The position numbers were made by a program, and so were the translations under genes. A stretch of 64,000 nucleotides of DNA. Origin: CAZAFC01 sp964484675 (GTDB lineage Bacteria; Patescibacteriota; Saccharimonadia; Saccharimonadales; UBA4665). The DNA is taken from the NCBI GenBank assembly GCA_964484675.1, contig CAZAFC010000002.1, positions 1 through 64,000 of the forward strand, written 5' to 3'. Below, piece after piece: positions 52,447 to 62,040 of the stretch. Within the stretch, counting starts at the first letter, position 1. Every line of letters begins with the position of its first letter. The notes under the pieces were generated by a model, which ran no database searches, had not been told where the DNA came from, and worked only from the letters and a program-made list of their open reading frames with translations.

Positions 52447-53994
52447 ATGAACGAACACGAACCAGCGCCTGCGCGCAGCACGATTTTGGTGATTATTGGC
52501 ATCACAGGGGACTTGGCGACACGCAAATTGCTGCCGGCGATCGCGCAAATCGCAGCAGCCGGGCAGCTGCCAGCGCAGTTCAAGGTCATCGGCGTCACCC
52601 GCCGGGCGCTCCCTGCAGAAGAGTTGCTTGAGCAGGTGCAGTGGAGCACGCTGCGGCCGATTTCCGGGCATTCTAAGAGCGATGCCAGCTCGGAATCAGA
52701 ATCACCGGAGTCGCTTCAGGCAAGTGCGCGGTCACAGCTCGCCGGCATGCTCGAACTCTTCCAGATGAATCTCGATGAGCCAGCCGATTATGTCCGGTTG
52801 CGCGAGCATATTGCAGGCGTGCAGGCGGGTTTTTCGACACCGTTGAGTCAAGCCGGCAACCAACAAGACACAATCAAGCCAACAGATGGCAAAAGCGGGC
52901 TGACACCCGCAGATACCGACCCCGGCACGCCGCTCACCCAAAATCACACGCCAGCCGTCGTTCCCCAAACGCTGTTTTACCTCTCGGTGCCGCCGGGCAT
53001 TTCGCGGCCAATCGTCCGCCGGCTGGGTGAAGCTGGATTCGCGAGTGATGTGTGTGCGCTGCTGCTCGAAAAGCCGTTTGGCACCGACCTCACAAGTGCG
53101 AGTGAGTTGAGCGCCAGCCTGCACAAGCATTTCGCCGAAGAGCAGATATACCGCATCGATCATTATCTGGCCAAAGAAATGGCGCAAAATCTGGTGGTGT
53201 TTCGCAGCAGCAATTCGCTGTTCAAAAACACGTGGAATCGGGATTTTATCGAACGAATTGAGGTGATCGCCAGCGAACGCATCGGCATTGAGGGCCGCGC
53301 GACGTTTTATGAGCAAACCGGCGCGCTGCGCGACGTCGTGCAAAGCCACTTGCTTCAGCTGGCTGCGCTCGCGCTGATGCCGCTGCCCACGCAGAGCGAC
53401 TGGCGAGATGTGCCGGCACAGCGCCTGCAAGCGCTGCAATCGCTCGAGCTACCAGCGCTCAGCTTGCCCTCGGCTGTAGTCCGCGGCCAATATGACGGCT
53501 ATCAAACAGAGGTCAAAAATCCGGGCAGCACTGTCGAGACATTTGTTTCGCTCACGCTGGAATCGCACGATCCGGCCTGGCGCGGCGTGCCCATCACGCT
53601 CACCACCGGCAAGGCGCTCGACCGCAAAACCACCGAAATCCGGCTGACGTATCGCCAAGAGCAGGCAACTGAGGCGAGCGAGCTGGTGCTGCGTGTGCAG
53701 CCAAATGAAAGCATCGAGATCGCGCTCTGGAGCAAGCAGCCCGGCTACGGCCGCAAGCTCGAGAAAACCATGCTGAAATTTAGCTACGACCTGGCGAACG
53801 GGGAATTGCCCGACGCCTACGAGCGCGTGTTGCTCGACGCCGTTCGCGGCGACCGCACGCTGTTTACGTCCGACGAAGAAGTGCTGGCCTCGTGGCGAAT
53901 TCTCGAGCCGGTCTTGCATGCCTGGAGCATGGACTCACGCGACCTCAAGCACTATCCTGCCGGCAGCACGCCGCAAAACATCATCGAAAGCTAG
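52447..53994 (+). CDS. zwf: Glucose-6-phosphate dehydrogenase with two low-complexity insertions
   Basis: The 515-residue protein has the NADP loop GITGDLATRKLLP (18-30), YLSVPPGIS, the catalytic RIDHYLAKEMAQN and the following FRSSNSLFKNTWNRDFIERIEV block. It makes 6-phosphogluconolactone and NADPH, the first step of the oxidative pentose phosphate pathway. Two stretches absent from ordinary G6PDHs stand out: residues ~72-97 (Ser/Glu-rich) and ~125-172 (Gln/Thr/Pro/Asp-rich), probably disordered loops. The message is predicted to be leaderless. No partner gene such as 6-phosphogluconate dehydrogenase is in view. Confidence 0.93.
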   Translation: MNEHEPAPARSTILVIIGITGDLATRKLLPAIAQIAAAGQLPAQFKVIGVTRRALPAEELLEQVQWSTLRPISGHSKSDASSESESPESLQASARSQLAGMLELFQMNLDEPADYVRLREHIAGVQAGFSTPLSQAGNQQDTIKPTDGKSGLTPADTDPGTPLTQNHTPAVVPQTLFYLSVPPGISRPIVRRLGEAGFASDVCALLLEKPFGTDLTSASELSASLHKHFAEEQIYRIDHYLAKEMAQNLVVFRSSNSLFKNTWNRDFIERIEVIASERIGIEGRATFYEQTGALRDVVQSHLLQLAALALMPLPTQSDWRDVPAQRLQALQSLELPALSLPSAVVRGQYDGYQTEVKNPGSTVETFVSLTLESHDPAWRGVPITLTTGKALDRKTTEIRLTYRQEQATEASELVLRVQPNESIEIALWSKQPGYGRKLEKTMLKFSYDLANGELPDAYERVLLDAVRGDRTLFTSDEEVLASWRILEPVLHAWSMDSRDLKHYPAGSTPQNIIES

Positions 53995-54042
53995 CCCAAA
54001 AATAATTTTACAAAGACAAAAAGGCACGCCAGATCTGCCCAC

Positions 54043-55074
54043 CTAGCGCGCGCGAAGTTTTTTCGCCGCGCGCCGGCTCGACGCGGCAGTACGGCGCTTT
54101 TTGGAGCGATCTTTTTCGTCTTCGATCTCTTGGCCGACAATTTCTTCAAGCAAATCTTCGATCGTCACGATTCCCACGATGCGATCGTCGCGCTCCACCG
54201 GCATGAGGTGCGTGTTGCTATTGATGAGACGTCGCAAGAGCGTGTCGAGCGCCGTTTTGCTACCAACCACCGGGCACGCGTATAGCTCGAGGTCGTCGAC
54301 ACGCACCGGCTCATTGTCGAAGTCAACATCCACTAAATCTTTCATCAGCAGCACGCCATAACAGATCGTGTGCGCTTTGTTCAACACCGGAATCCGACTC
54401 CACGCGTGCGTCTTGAGCTCGTCAATCTTGGCGTCATTCAGCACATCGCTTGGCGACAGCCAGTACACCTGCTCAATCGGCGTCATAATGTCGCGCACCC
54501 GCTTTTCACTCAGCTGGAGCGCGCCGCGCACAATCTCAACCTCGTCTTCATCAAGCTCGCTGGCAGTGTTACCAAGATGTTCGGCCATCATAATGCCAAG
54601 CTCCTGGCGCGTTGGCAGCGCCGACGCGTCGGTGCCTGCGCCGAAAAGCCGATCGAGCAGCAGCTGGAGCGGCTTGGAAATCGGATACGTAATGGCGATC
54701 ATCAGCCGCAGCACCCAAGCAAGCTGCGCCGTAAATGCCAATGCACGGCGAGTGAACAGCGCCTGAGGCAGCACCTCGCCAAGCACGACGATCAGCAGCG
54801 TACTGATCGTACCAGCCAGCAGCCCGGCCAACCGCATGCTGAGCACCAAAGAAGTGGCCGACACAGCGCCAATGTTCGTCAGCAAAATGCCGGCCAGCGA
54901 CAAGTGATAATTGCGCCGCAGCGGCAGCACGCGCGCAGCGGCGAGATTGCCAAGCTTGGCCTTGCGGCGCACATCGGCAAGGTCGAGCGACATCAATCCA
55001 ACGTTCAGGCCCGAACAAATGGCCGAAACGAACACCAACGCAACAATACTCAGCAAAAACGTAGCAAGCGACAT
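54043..55074 (-). CDS. CNNM/CorC-type hemolysin-family transporter
   Basis: The 343-residue protein has a CNNM transmembrane domain (four helices, residues ~1-140, with the family's NIGAVSATSL and GEVLPQALFTRRAL motifs) and a pair of CBS domains (~185-315). A Lys/Arg-rich tail (KKRRTAASSRRAAKK) follows. Family members move Mg2+ or Co2+ or regulate such transport. AGAAGGA lies about 7 nt before the ATG. It stands alone and divergent from the Crp-type gene. Confidence 0.9.
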   Translation of the reverse strand: MSLATFLLSIVALVFVSAICSGLNVGLMSLDLADVRRKAKLGNLAAARVLPLRRNYHLSLAGILLTNIGAVSATSLVLSMRLAGLLAGTISTLLIVVLGEVLPQALFTRRALAFTAQLAWVLRLMIAITYPISKPLQLLLDRLFGAGTDASALPTRQELGIMMAEHLGNTASELDEDEVEIVRGALQLSEKRVRDIMTPIEQVYWLSPSDVLNDAKIDELKTHAWSRIPVLNKAHTICYGVLLMKDLVDVDFDNEPVRVDDLELYACPVVGSKTALDTLLRRLINSNTHLMPVERDDRIVGIVTIEDLLEEIVGQEIEDEKDRSKKRRTAASSRRAAKKLRAR

Positions 55075-55214
55075 ATATGAATCCTTCTTAGTATATCATG
55101 TCGTGCGCTCGCACAACAAGGCGCCAGCTCGCCAAAAAAGCTTGCCGCCAAACGATGTACGCAATACATCACAAAATGAGCGACGAATCGCCCGAAACGC
55201 GCTATGCTTGTCAC

Positions 55215-55844
55215 ATGATCAGTTTGTCTCAGTTCGGCAGCCAATTTCCGCTCAAAAAATACGCCCGCAACGAAACAATCGTCCTGCAGGGCGAAGAACT
55301 CTCACACATCAATATCATCAAAAGCGGATTTATCAAGTGCTACGACATCGACAAGCAGGGAACCGAACAGCTGGTGTGGATCGGCTCGCCGGGCGATTTT
55401 TTCCCGGTGTTGTTTGCGTTTGAGCTCGACCCGCACGCCGGCTATTTTGTGACCGCATTTACCGACGTGCAGCTGTACCGGGTGCCACGCAAAGAGTTTT
55501 CGGAATTCTTGCACCAAAATCCCGAGACGCTCTACGAAGTGGCGCGCCAGCTCGCACAGCTGCTCAACGATTCCGTTCGCCATCTGAATGCCGCCGAAAA
55601 AGCCAAGGCCGACGAAAAGATTGCCCACACGCTGTACTTTTTGTCGCTGCGTTTTGGCAATCCCGATGAGCAGGATTCCAGCGAAATCGCCGTGCCCGTT
55701 ACGCACCAAGACATCGCCAATCTGCTGGGCCTGACGCGCGAAACAGTAACTGTCGAGCTGAAACGACTCAAAGATAAAGGCTATATTTTTTACGACAAAG
55801 GGCGATTCATCGTCTATCGCGAGCGACTTGCCGAGATTTTGTAA
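55215..55844 (+). CDS. Crp/Fnr-family transcriptional regulator
   Basis: The 209-residue protein has an N-terminal cyclic-nucleotide-binding-like beta barrel (KKYARNETIVLQGEELSHINII, residues ~14-35), a dimer helix and a C-terminal helix-turn-helix with VTHQDIANLLGLTRETV (~163-179). The arginine typical of cAMP-binding CRP is not evident, and no iron-sulfur Cys cluster is present. The effector is unknown. TATGCT (55203-55208) ends 6 nt before ATG 55215, predicting a leaderless message. It could control nearby genes, but no palindrome was found. Confidence 0.9.
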   Translation: MISLSQFGSQFPLKKYARNETIVLQGEELSHINIIKSGFIKCYDIDKQGTEQLVWIGSPGDFFPVLFAFELDPHAGYFVTAFTDVQLYRVPRKEFSEFLHQNPETLYEVARQLAQLLNDSVRHLNAAEKAKADEKIAHTLYFLSLRFGNPDEQDSSEIAVPVTHQDIANLLGLTRETVTVELKRLKDKGYIFYDKGRFIVYRERLAEIL

Positions 55845-55886
55845 GCCACCGAGGTAGTCTCAAGCCTCGCCGAGCCACAAACGCAT

Positions 55887-56366
55887 TTAGCGGGTGAGAC
55901 TGATCTTCGCGCCAGCCTCGGCATACGGCGCCGACACGGTTACGTGCGCGTGGTCGCCGCTCAGCTGGGCTGCGTAGCCGGTCACATAAATCGTACCTGA
56001 GTCGGCGCAAGTGTTCGCAGCGTCGGTGAGGCTCACCGCTGGATCGAGCGGCAAATCGGGTAGATACGCCGGCACCAAATCGGCGCAGATATTAAACTCG
56101 TTCGTGTCCGAGCCGATCACTTGCCGGGTCGTCGTGAGCGCGCTCGGCCACGAACCGTGCGCAGATTTGTAGGCCGCCAGTCCGTCGGCAATCTTGATCA
56201 CTGCAAGCCGGCGCTCGGCATTGTGCTCGTCGGCGTCGAACGTTTTGGGGCGAATCAGCAGCGCCGCCACACCGAGCATGGCCGTGATGAGCAGCGTTGT
56301 CGCCAGCAATTCCACTAGCGTGAAGCCACCATCGTGCACGCCCAAATTCATCCTTTTCCCTGCCAT
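55887..56366 (-). CDS. Type IV/II pilin-like (pseudopilin) protein
   Basis: The 159-residue protein has a prepilin-type N-terminus, GFTLVELL (from residue ~14), with a hydrophobic helix to ~38 and Glu at position 5 after the predicted processing site. A globular domain with Cys residues follows. It would be cleaved by a prepilin peptidase. No assembly ATPase or peptidase gene is in the window, so it is an isolated minor pilin. Met 56366 is used as start; 56351 is also possible. Confidence 0.85.
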   Translation of the reverse strand: MAGKRMNLGVHDGGFTLVELLATTLLITAMLGVAALLIRPKTFDADEHNAERRLAVIKIADGLAAYKSAHGSWPSALTTTRQVIGSDTNEFNICADLVPAYLPDLPLDPAVSLTDAANTCADSGTIYVTGYAAQLSGDHAHVTVSAPYAEAGAKISLTR

Positions 56367-56475
56367 TATCGCTCATTATCGCACTCGCCGAGCAGTTCGC
56401 CAAGCCAAAGGGCGGCGCACCTCCAGCCAGTTTTACGCATGATAGGGTATACTGGAGGGCAGTGAAAGGTGTGAT

Positions 56476-57426
56476 ATGAAAGTTGTTGTACAAATTTCCT
56501 GCTTGAACGAAGAGCAGACGCTGCCGGCTGTGCTCCAAACAATTCCCAAGAAAATTCCCGGCGTCGATGCCATCGAGGTGCTGATTATCGACGACGGCTG
56601 CACCGACCAAACGGTGGCCGTGGCCAAAAAACATGGCGTGAAAGAGTTCGTGTACCATGCGCGCAATCGCGGCCTGGCCAGCGGCTTTCGTGACGGTCTC
56701 AACCGCGCGCTCGAACTCGGCGCCGACATCATCGTGCACACCGATGGCGACAATCAGTATCCGCAGCAGCGCATTCCTGATCTGGTAAGGCCCGTGCTCG
56801 AAGGCCGGGCAGACATCGTTATTGCCGACAGGCAAGTGGCCAACATCGACCATTTTTCGGCCGGCAAAAAACTCTTCCAAAAGCTCGGTACGCGCATCCT
56901 GAACGCCGCCGCCGGTACCAAAGTGCCCGACGCGCCGAGCGGTTTCCGCGCTTACTCACGCGAGGCAGCCATGAAACTAAACGTTGTCACGCCGTTTAGC
57001 TATGCTATGGAAACCATCATCCAGGCCGGCAACAAGCGCCTGGCCATCGCGTGCGTTCCGGTCGAGACCAACCCCAAAACGCGCGAGTCGCGGCTCTTCA
57101 AAAACCACTGGGAGCACGTGCGCAAATCGGGCATGGCCATCGTGCGTGCCTACATCATGTACAAGCCGGCCGAGGTGTTCGTGAGCGCTGGCACGCTGCT
57201 GCTGATCCTCGGGCTCGTGCCGTTCATGCGCTACTTTTTCTTCTATTGGTTCAATGAATCGCACGGCGCGCATCACTTGCAATCGCTGATCGTCGGCAGT
57301 GTGATTCTCATCGCCTCGTTCATTTCGTTCGCGCTCGCCGCCATCGCCGATCTCATCCGCATCAACCGCGTTCTCATCGAAGAAAATCTCGAGCAAACCA
57401 AGCGCCAGCGATTCTCAAAAGATTAA
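56476..57426 (+). CDS. DPM1/ArnC-like family 2 glycosyltransferase
   Basis: The 316-residue protein has a GT2 domain: ISCLNEEQTL (residues ~7-16), LIIDDGCTDQT, VHTDGDNQYP (DXD) and FRAYSREAAMKL. Two C-terminal membrane helices (~225-245, ~268-292) complete it. Members transfer sugars to polyprenyl phosphate to feed GT-C enzymes. The two polytopic transferases in the window could use its product. AAAGG precedes the ATG by about 8 nt. Confidence 0.9.
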   Translation: MKVVVQISCLNEEQTLPAVLQTIPKKIPGVDAIEVLIIDDGCTDQTVAVAKKHGVKEFVYHARNRGLASGFRDGLNRALELGADIIVHTDGDNQYPQQRIPDLVRPVLEGRADIVIADRQVANIDHFSAGKKLFQKLGTRILNAAAGTKVPDAPSGFRAYSREAAMKLNVVTPFSYAMETIIQAGNKRLAIACVPVETNPKTRESRLFKNHWEHVRKSGMAIVRAYIMYKPAEVFVSAGTLLLILGLVPFMRYFFFYWFNESHGAHHLQSLIVGSVILIASFISFALAAIADLIRINRVLIEENLEQTKRQRFSKD

Positions 57427-57438
57427 TCACTCGCGCAG

Positions 57439-58947
57439 CTACGGCGCCGTTTTGCGTTCTTTGCTGCCCTCGATGAGCACCGGCGCCAGCACGCGCCGCG
57501 CCGTGTCGTTCACATGTATCACAGTTTGATTCGGCCAATCCCAGCTCGCATCACTGCGCGAAATAAATGTCAGCACGCCGCCGCCCTGCAAGAAGAACAG
57601 CATAAGCAGACTCGCCAGCGCCAAGCGCCGGCCAGGGTAACGCGCCAGCAGCAGACTCAAGCCGCGCCCGATTATCGCTGCTGCCAGCAGCAACACTGGC
57701 ACCAAATATCGTCCGTTGATCGCCACTGGCTGACCGGTCTGCAGAAATTGCTCATATTCGTCAGCCCACAGCGCCAGCGAATAAGCGCTGAAAATCAAAA
57801 ACAGCAGCAGCAAGTTGCTTCGTCCGGCGAAAATCCGCCGCGCCAGCGCCGTAACCACGACAAGTCCGACAAGCCCAAGGCAAATCGACGCCGCGCCCGG
57901 CAACGGCAGGGGCGGGTAATTGCGAAAGTCAAACGCCGGCCCGCTCACCGCAAAAAACAGCCGGTACCACAAGCCGAACAACCAATCCCGCACGGTGTAA
58001 ATGGCCGGATTCGCATCAAACGGCGCCTTGGCGAGCGACGCCTGATAATTGCGACCCCACGGCCCATACGCCGAACATTCGTTGATACTCAGCACGTCCG
58101 AGCAGCTCGGCACCGGCGTTTTGTAATGCACGGCGTTGGTGCCGTCACGCTGCCAAAACATACCGATCGCCACCAGCAGCAATGTGCATAGCACCATCTT
58201 TTGCATACGACTCAAACCCAGGAATCCTGCCCGCACACTCGGCCAGAGCTGCCTAAAATCTCCACGAAACGCCCGCGCAGCCACCGCCACCACATAGACA
58301 CCCGTTACCACAAAAATCGGCAAAAACGCGTATTTCACCAGGCTCGTAAAAATACACACAATCAGCAACGTCAGCAGTGTACGCGCGTCAACCCGCCGCT
58401 CGCGCAGCTCGTCGCTCACCCGAAATGCTAGCAACAACGTCCAGGCCACCAGCGGCATGAGCAGGTTGTCGTAATTAATATGAGCGGCGAGCTGCGGCAC
58501 GATGGGAACAAGCGTGAACACCACCAGACTCACGTTGGTAAGCGCCGGCGACGTACCCACGCGCTCAAGCACGCGCCGAAACAGCACCAGGCTCCACGCG
58601 AACAGCGCCACATTGATGAGCCGCAGCGCAATGACCTGCGAAGTCTGCCCGTGGCACACAAGCTCAATCAACCGGTACGGAAAACTCATAAGGTAGTGGT
58701 ACAAATACGACGGATCGCGTGCCACGGCGCCAAACGCACTGGCATTTGGCGGCTGCGATGCGAGAAATGGCAGCCAGTGGTGTGAATAAATCTTGATGAT
58801 GCCAAAGTGAAAATCCTCATCAAATGCCATCGGATACACAGCCGACACCACGAACCACAGCGCTTGCAGCACGAACATGCCAAGCACGACTTGGAAAAAC
58901 CGGCGCGACCCCAAAATGGCAGTTGTTTTTTGGACGAACTTTTGCAT
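57439..58947 (-). CDS. Polytopic membrane protein, probable GT-C-type glycosyltransferase
   Basis: The 502-residue protein has about ten hydrophobic segments and an early loop with acidic residues (AFDEDFHFGIIKIYSHHWLP, DPSYLYHYLMSFPYRL), as in GT-C/PMT-like enzymes. A large extracytoplasmic loop (~275-330) has a Cys pair (PSCSDVLSINECSAYGPWG). It is convergent with the DPM1-like gene, 12 bp apart, which could supply its lipid-linked sugar. The acceptor is unknown. Confidence 0.78.
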   Translation of the reverse strand: MQKFVQKTTAILGSRRFFQVVLGMFVLQALWFVVSAVYPMAFDEDFHFGIIKIYSHHWLPFLASQPPNASAFGAVARDPSYLYHYLMSFPYRLIELVCHGQTSQVIALRLINVALFAWSLVLFRRVLERVGTSPALTNVSLVVFTLVPIVPQLAAHINYDNLLMPLVAWTLLLAFRVSDELRERRVDARTLLTLLIVCIFTSLVKYAFLPIFVVTGVYVVAVAARAFRGDFRQLWPSVRAGFLGLSRMQKMVLCTLLLVAIGMFWQRDGTNAVHYKTPVPSCSDVLSINECSAYGPWGRNYQASLAKAPFDANPAIYTVRDWLFGLWYRLFFAVSGPAFDFRNYPPLPLPGAASICLGLVGLVVVTALARRIFAGRSNLLLLFLIFSAYSLALWADEYEQFLQTGQPVAINGRYLVPVLLLAAAIIGRGLSLLLARYPGRRLALASLLMLFFLQGGGVLTFISRSDASWDWPNQTVIHVNDTARRVLAPVLIEGSKERKTAP

Positions 58948-59067
58948 CTACTGCGCCTATTATACACGGCTCAAGCTGGGGCTCAGCCCGAAGCGCCGCA
59001 ACAATCAGCGCTGCGTGCCCATGCAGCGCATTGCGAAATACTAAGCATCCAGCGTACAATACGAGCG

Positions 59068-59964
59068 ATGAACTTCAAGCTTGCGCGGCGTGTGCTCGGA
59101 CCGCTCATTATCCTTGCCACCATCGCCGTTTTCTTGCATTATATGTCGCAACATCCGGCAATTTGGCGGCAAGTGCGCACCACGCCGCCGCTCGTTTTGG
59201 CCGGACTTGTGCTGCTATACATCGGCTGGTTCGCGGCGCTCGGACTGGTCATGCACCTGTCGCTGCGCATCTATCGCCGCCCGATAAAAGTGCAGGAAAA
59301 TATTCTGCTCAACGCTTATTCCACACTCGTGAATTTCTTCGGTCCGGGGCAAAGCGGGCCGGCGGTGCGCGGCGCGTATTTGCGAGCCAAACACCATTTG
59401 CGAATCAAGGATTATCTGTTCACCATGCTCTTGTATTATGCGTTTTATGTGGTGGTGAGCGCGTTTTTCTTATTTGCTGGCAGTCAAGCGTGGTGGCGCA
59501 CGCTGCTCGTGGTGGCGCTGGCGAGCCTCGCGTGTTGGTGGGCGCTCCGGCGATTTGCGCGGCGCAAGCATCTCGAAGCAGACAAACCGCAGCTTACACT
59601 CGCGAATCTCGGCTGGCTTTTTTTTGCAACGGCGGCGCAAGCCGTGCTGCAAATGATCATTTATTTCATCGAAATTCACCAAGTGCAGGCGCACGTTACG
59701 CTGGCGCAAAGCATCACGTACACCGGTGCGGCGAATTTTGCGCTGTTCGTGGCGCTCACGCCCGGCGCGATCGGTATTCGCGAATCGTTTTTGCTGTTGA
59801 CCCGAAGGCTGCACCACATTAGCAGCAGCACGATCGTCGCCGCCAATGTCATCGACCGCGCTGCGTTTATCATTTTCTTGGGCGTGCTCTTTGTGCTCGT
59901 GCTGAGCATGCATGCCAAAGACAAACTGCACCTCAAAAGTTCGGCGGAAGCCGCGAACGAGTAG
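59068..59964 (+). CDS. UPF0104/AglD-like lysylphosphatidylglycerol synthetase-type membrane protein
   Basis: The 298-residue protein has about seven hydrophobic segments and the UPF0104 (flippase-like, LPG_synthase_TM) hallmarks: STLVNFFGPGQSGPAVRGAY (residues ~82-101) and ALTPGAIGIRESFLLL (~230-245). Relatives include AglD and the membrane part of MprF. No catalytic domain is attached. TACAAT (59055-59060) ends 7 nt before the ATG, predicting a leaderless message. It may act in lipid or polysaccharide flipping. Confidence 0.88.
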   Translation: MNFKLARRVLGPLIILATIAVFLHYMSQHPAIWRQVRTTPPLVLAGLVLLYIGWFAALGLVMHLSLRIYRRPIKVQENILLNAYSTLVNFFGPGQSGPAVRGAYLRAKHHLRIKDYLFTMLLYYAFYVVVSAFFLFAGSQAWWRTLLVVALASLACWWALRRFARRKHLEADKPQLTLANLGWLFFATAAQAVLQMIIYFIEIHQVQAHVTLAQSITYTGAANFALFVALTPGAIGIRESFLLLTRRLHHISSSTIVAANVIDRAAFIIFLGVLFVLVLSMHAKDKLHLKSSAEAANE

Positions 59965-60004
59965 GCATAGGCACGTGACCGATCTTTCGTGGTAAAATAA
60001 CGTC

Positions 60005-60628
60005 ATGACCACCAAAAAATCTCCGAAAACCACCGCAAGTCCGCTCAAAAGCGTGGCGCGCATACTGCCCTGGGTCTTAATCGTATTCGGAGTGATCGGG
60101 CTTATCAGCTCGACCATCATCACGTACGACAAAATGCAGCTCCTGCAAAATCCCGCCTACAAGCCGTCGTGTAATCTCAACCCGGTTATCAGCTGCGGTT
60201 CCGTCATGAGCTCACCTCAGTCGCACATCTTCGGCTTCTCAAATTCGTTCATCGGCATGGCGGCGTTCCCGGTGCTTATCACCATCGGCGTCGCTGTGCT
60301 GGCTGGCGCGACATTCAAGCGCTGGTTCTGGCAGGGCTTGAGCGTCGGCGCAGCCTTGGGAGTTATCTTCGTGCACTGGCTGTTTTTCCAGAGCGTGTAC
60401 CGCATCCACGCGCTGTGCCCGTACTGCATGGCCGTGTGGGTGGCAACCATCACAACCTTTGTCTACAGCATCACGTATAATCTCGAAACCGGCGCGCTGC
60501 GGCTCAAAAGCGCCGCTTGGAGCGGCTTCATCCGCCGGCATCACCTCGACATTCTGGGACTCTGGCTACTGGTTATCGCCGCACTCATTCTCAAGCATTT
60601 CTGGTACTACTACGGCAAATATCTCTAG
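60005..60628 (+). CDS. Vitamin K epoxide reductase (VKOR)-family protein
   Basis: The 207-residue protein has about five hydrophobic segments. Active-site Cys pairs are visible: SCNLNPVISCGSV in the first loop and the C-x-x-C of ALCPYCMAV. Bacterial VKORs reoxidise a DsbA-like partner to make disulfides in secreted proteins. No DsbA is encoded in this window, but Cys pairs in secreted proteins here give it clients. TAAAAT (59993-59998) ends 6 nt before the ATG, predicting a leaderless message. Confidence 0.92.
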   Translation: MTTKKSPKTTASPLKSVARILPWVLIVFGVIGLISSTIITYDKMQLLQNPAYKPSCNLNPVISCGSVMSSPQSHIFGFSNSFIGMAAFPVLITIGVAVLAGATFKRWFWQGLSVGAALGVIFVHWLFFQSVYRIHALCPYCMAVWVATITTFVYSITYNLETGALRLKSAAWSGFIRRHHLDILGLWLLVIAALILKHFWYYYGKYL

Positions 60629-60801
60629 CAGTTAATTGCCGGAAATAACCCTGGCGCCGAAACATTGCGCTTGGATGAGTCGTGATCGACACCAAAAGTG
60701 CATGTGCAGAAAGTCTCCACGGAATCTTGATTGCTCAGGCTTCGTCAAACATGGCGCGCGGCGGGCAAAGAGCGAAAGACCCAAGAGGAGCGCAGGAAGT
60801 G

Positions 60802-62040
60802 CTACTCGCCGCGGCGCAGGGCTTCGATCGGGTCTTTGTGTGCGGCTTTGGCGGCTGGCGCTGCGCCGAAGAACACGCCGACGCCGACTGAAACCACCAG
60901 TGCGATCACCATCGCGTGCCACGAAAATATCGGCTGCAAGTCGGAATATGTGCGCAGTAAACCTTCGACAATCAGCGATAGCACGATGCCAATCACACCG
61001 CCAACCACACTCAGCACCGTCGCCTCCAGAATAAACTGATTCAAAATCTGGCGGCTGGTGGCACCGATCGCCTTGCGTACGCCGATCTCGTGCAGACGCT
61101 CGGTAACGGACAGCAGCATGATGTTCATAATGCCAACGCCGCCGACAAACAGCGAAATCGCCGCCACACCAATAATCAGCTTGTTCATTAGGCTGAGCGC
61201 CGTCGTGCCTTTGCTCAGCGCCTGGCGCTCATTGAGCACCGAGAAATCCTGCTGGCCGCCATGCGCTGCGGTGAGCTTCTGGGTGATAGCGCCCATCGCA
61301 GCCTGCTGGCCAGCGGCACGCGCCGGCTTGGCGAGAATCGTATAAAACTGCGTGCTGTTATTTGTCAAGTGCTCAGCCGTTTGGTAGGGAATAAAAATGG
61401 CATCGTTAAACTGGGCGGTGGGCGACAGCGGCGACTTGCTAAAATTCTTAAAAATGCCACGCAGTGTAAAAGTCTGGCCGCGGAACACAAATTGCCGGCC
61501 CAACGGCACTTGCTCCTGGAATAAACGCTGCGCAACATCGCTGCCCATCACAGCGGCGCTGGCATCGGTGTCCACCGACGAGAAAAACGAGCCGTCGCTG
61601 ATGCCTTGCTGGAGCACGTCAGGCAGGTGTTCATTCGTCGCCACAACGAGCGGCGTCTGCGCATGGCCGCCATCCACTTTTACCGTGCCGGGCACAATGC
61701 CGAGCGGCGCTGCTTGGGCCACGCCACTCGCGCCCGCCACGGTGCCAACATCGTTTGCACCGAGACTACTGTAGGCACCCATGCCAAACAGCAAATCCTG
61801 CGTCGACAGGCTCTTGAGATCGTGATTGTCGGCGATACCGGGCCGCACGATGATCAAATCTTTGCCAAAGCTACCGGCCTGCGTCGTCAGCTGCTGCTGC
61901 ACGCCCTCACCCAAACCAACCACCGTCACCACCGACGCCACGCCCACGATCACGCCGAACATCGTCATAAAACTACGCGACCGTGTCGAGCGCAGCGCCG
62001 ACAGCGCCATCTTGATATTGCCGCGTGAAGCCGCACTCAT
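60802..62040 (-). CDS. MacB/FtsX-type ABC transporter permease
   Basis: The 412-residue protein has an N-terminal helix, a large extracytoplasmic MacB_PCD domain (~50-260) and three C-terminal helices with FtsX signatures: LFVGGVGIMNIMLLSVTERLHEIGVRKAIGA and a C-terminal PAAKAAHKDPIEALR. MacB-type pumps export peptides or act on lipoproteins by mechanotransmission. Its ATG overlaps the ATPase stop by 4 bp. It ends about 180 bp before the VKOR gene's 3' end (convergent). Confidence 0.92.
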   Translation of the reverse strand: MSAASRGNIKMALSALRSTRSRSFMTMFGVIVGVASVVTVVGLGEGVQQQLTTQAGSFGKDLIIVRPGIADNHDLKSLSTQDLLFGMGAYSSLGANDVGTVAGASGVAQAAPLGIVPGTVKVDGGHAQTPLVVATNEHLPDVLQQGISDGSFFSSVDTDASAAVMGSDVAQRLFQEQVPLGRQFVFRGQTFTLRGIFKNFSKSPLSPTAQFNDAIFIPYQTAEHLTNNSTQFYTILAKPARAAGQQAAMGAITQKLTAAHGGQQDFSVLNERQALSKGTTALSLMNKLIIGVAAISLFVGGVGIMNIMLLSVTERLHEIGVRKAIGATSRQILNQFILEATVLSVVGGVIGIVLSLIVEGLLRTYSDLQPIFSWHAMVIALVVSVGVGVFFGAAPAAKAAHKDPIEALRRGE

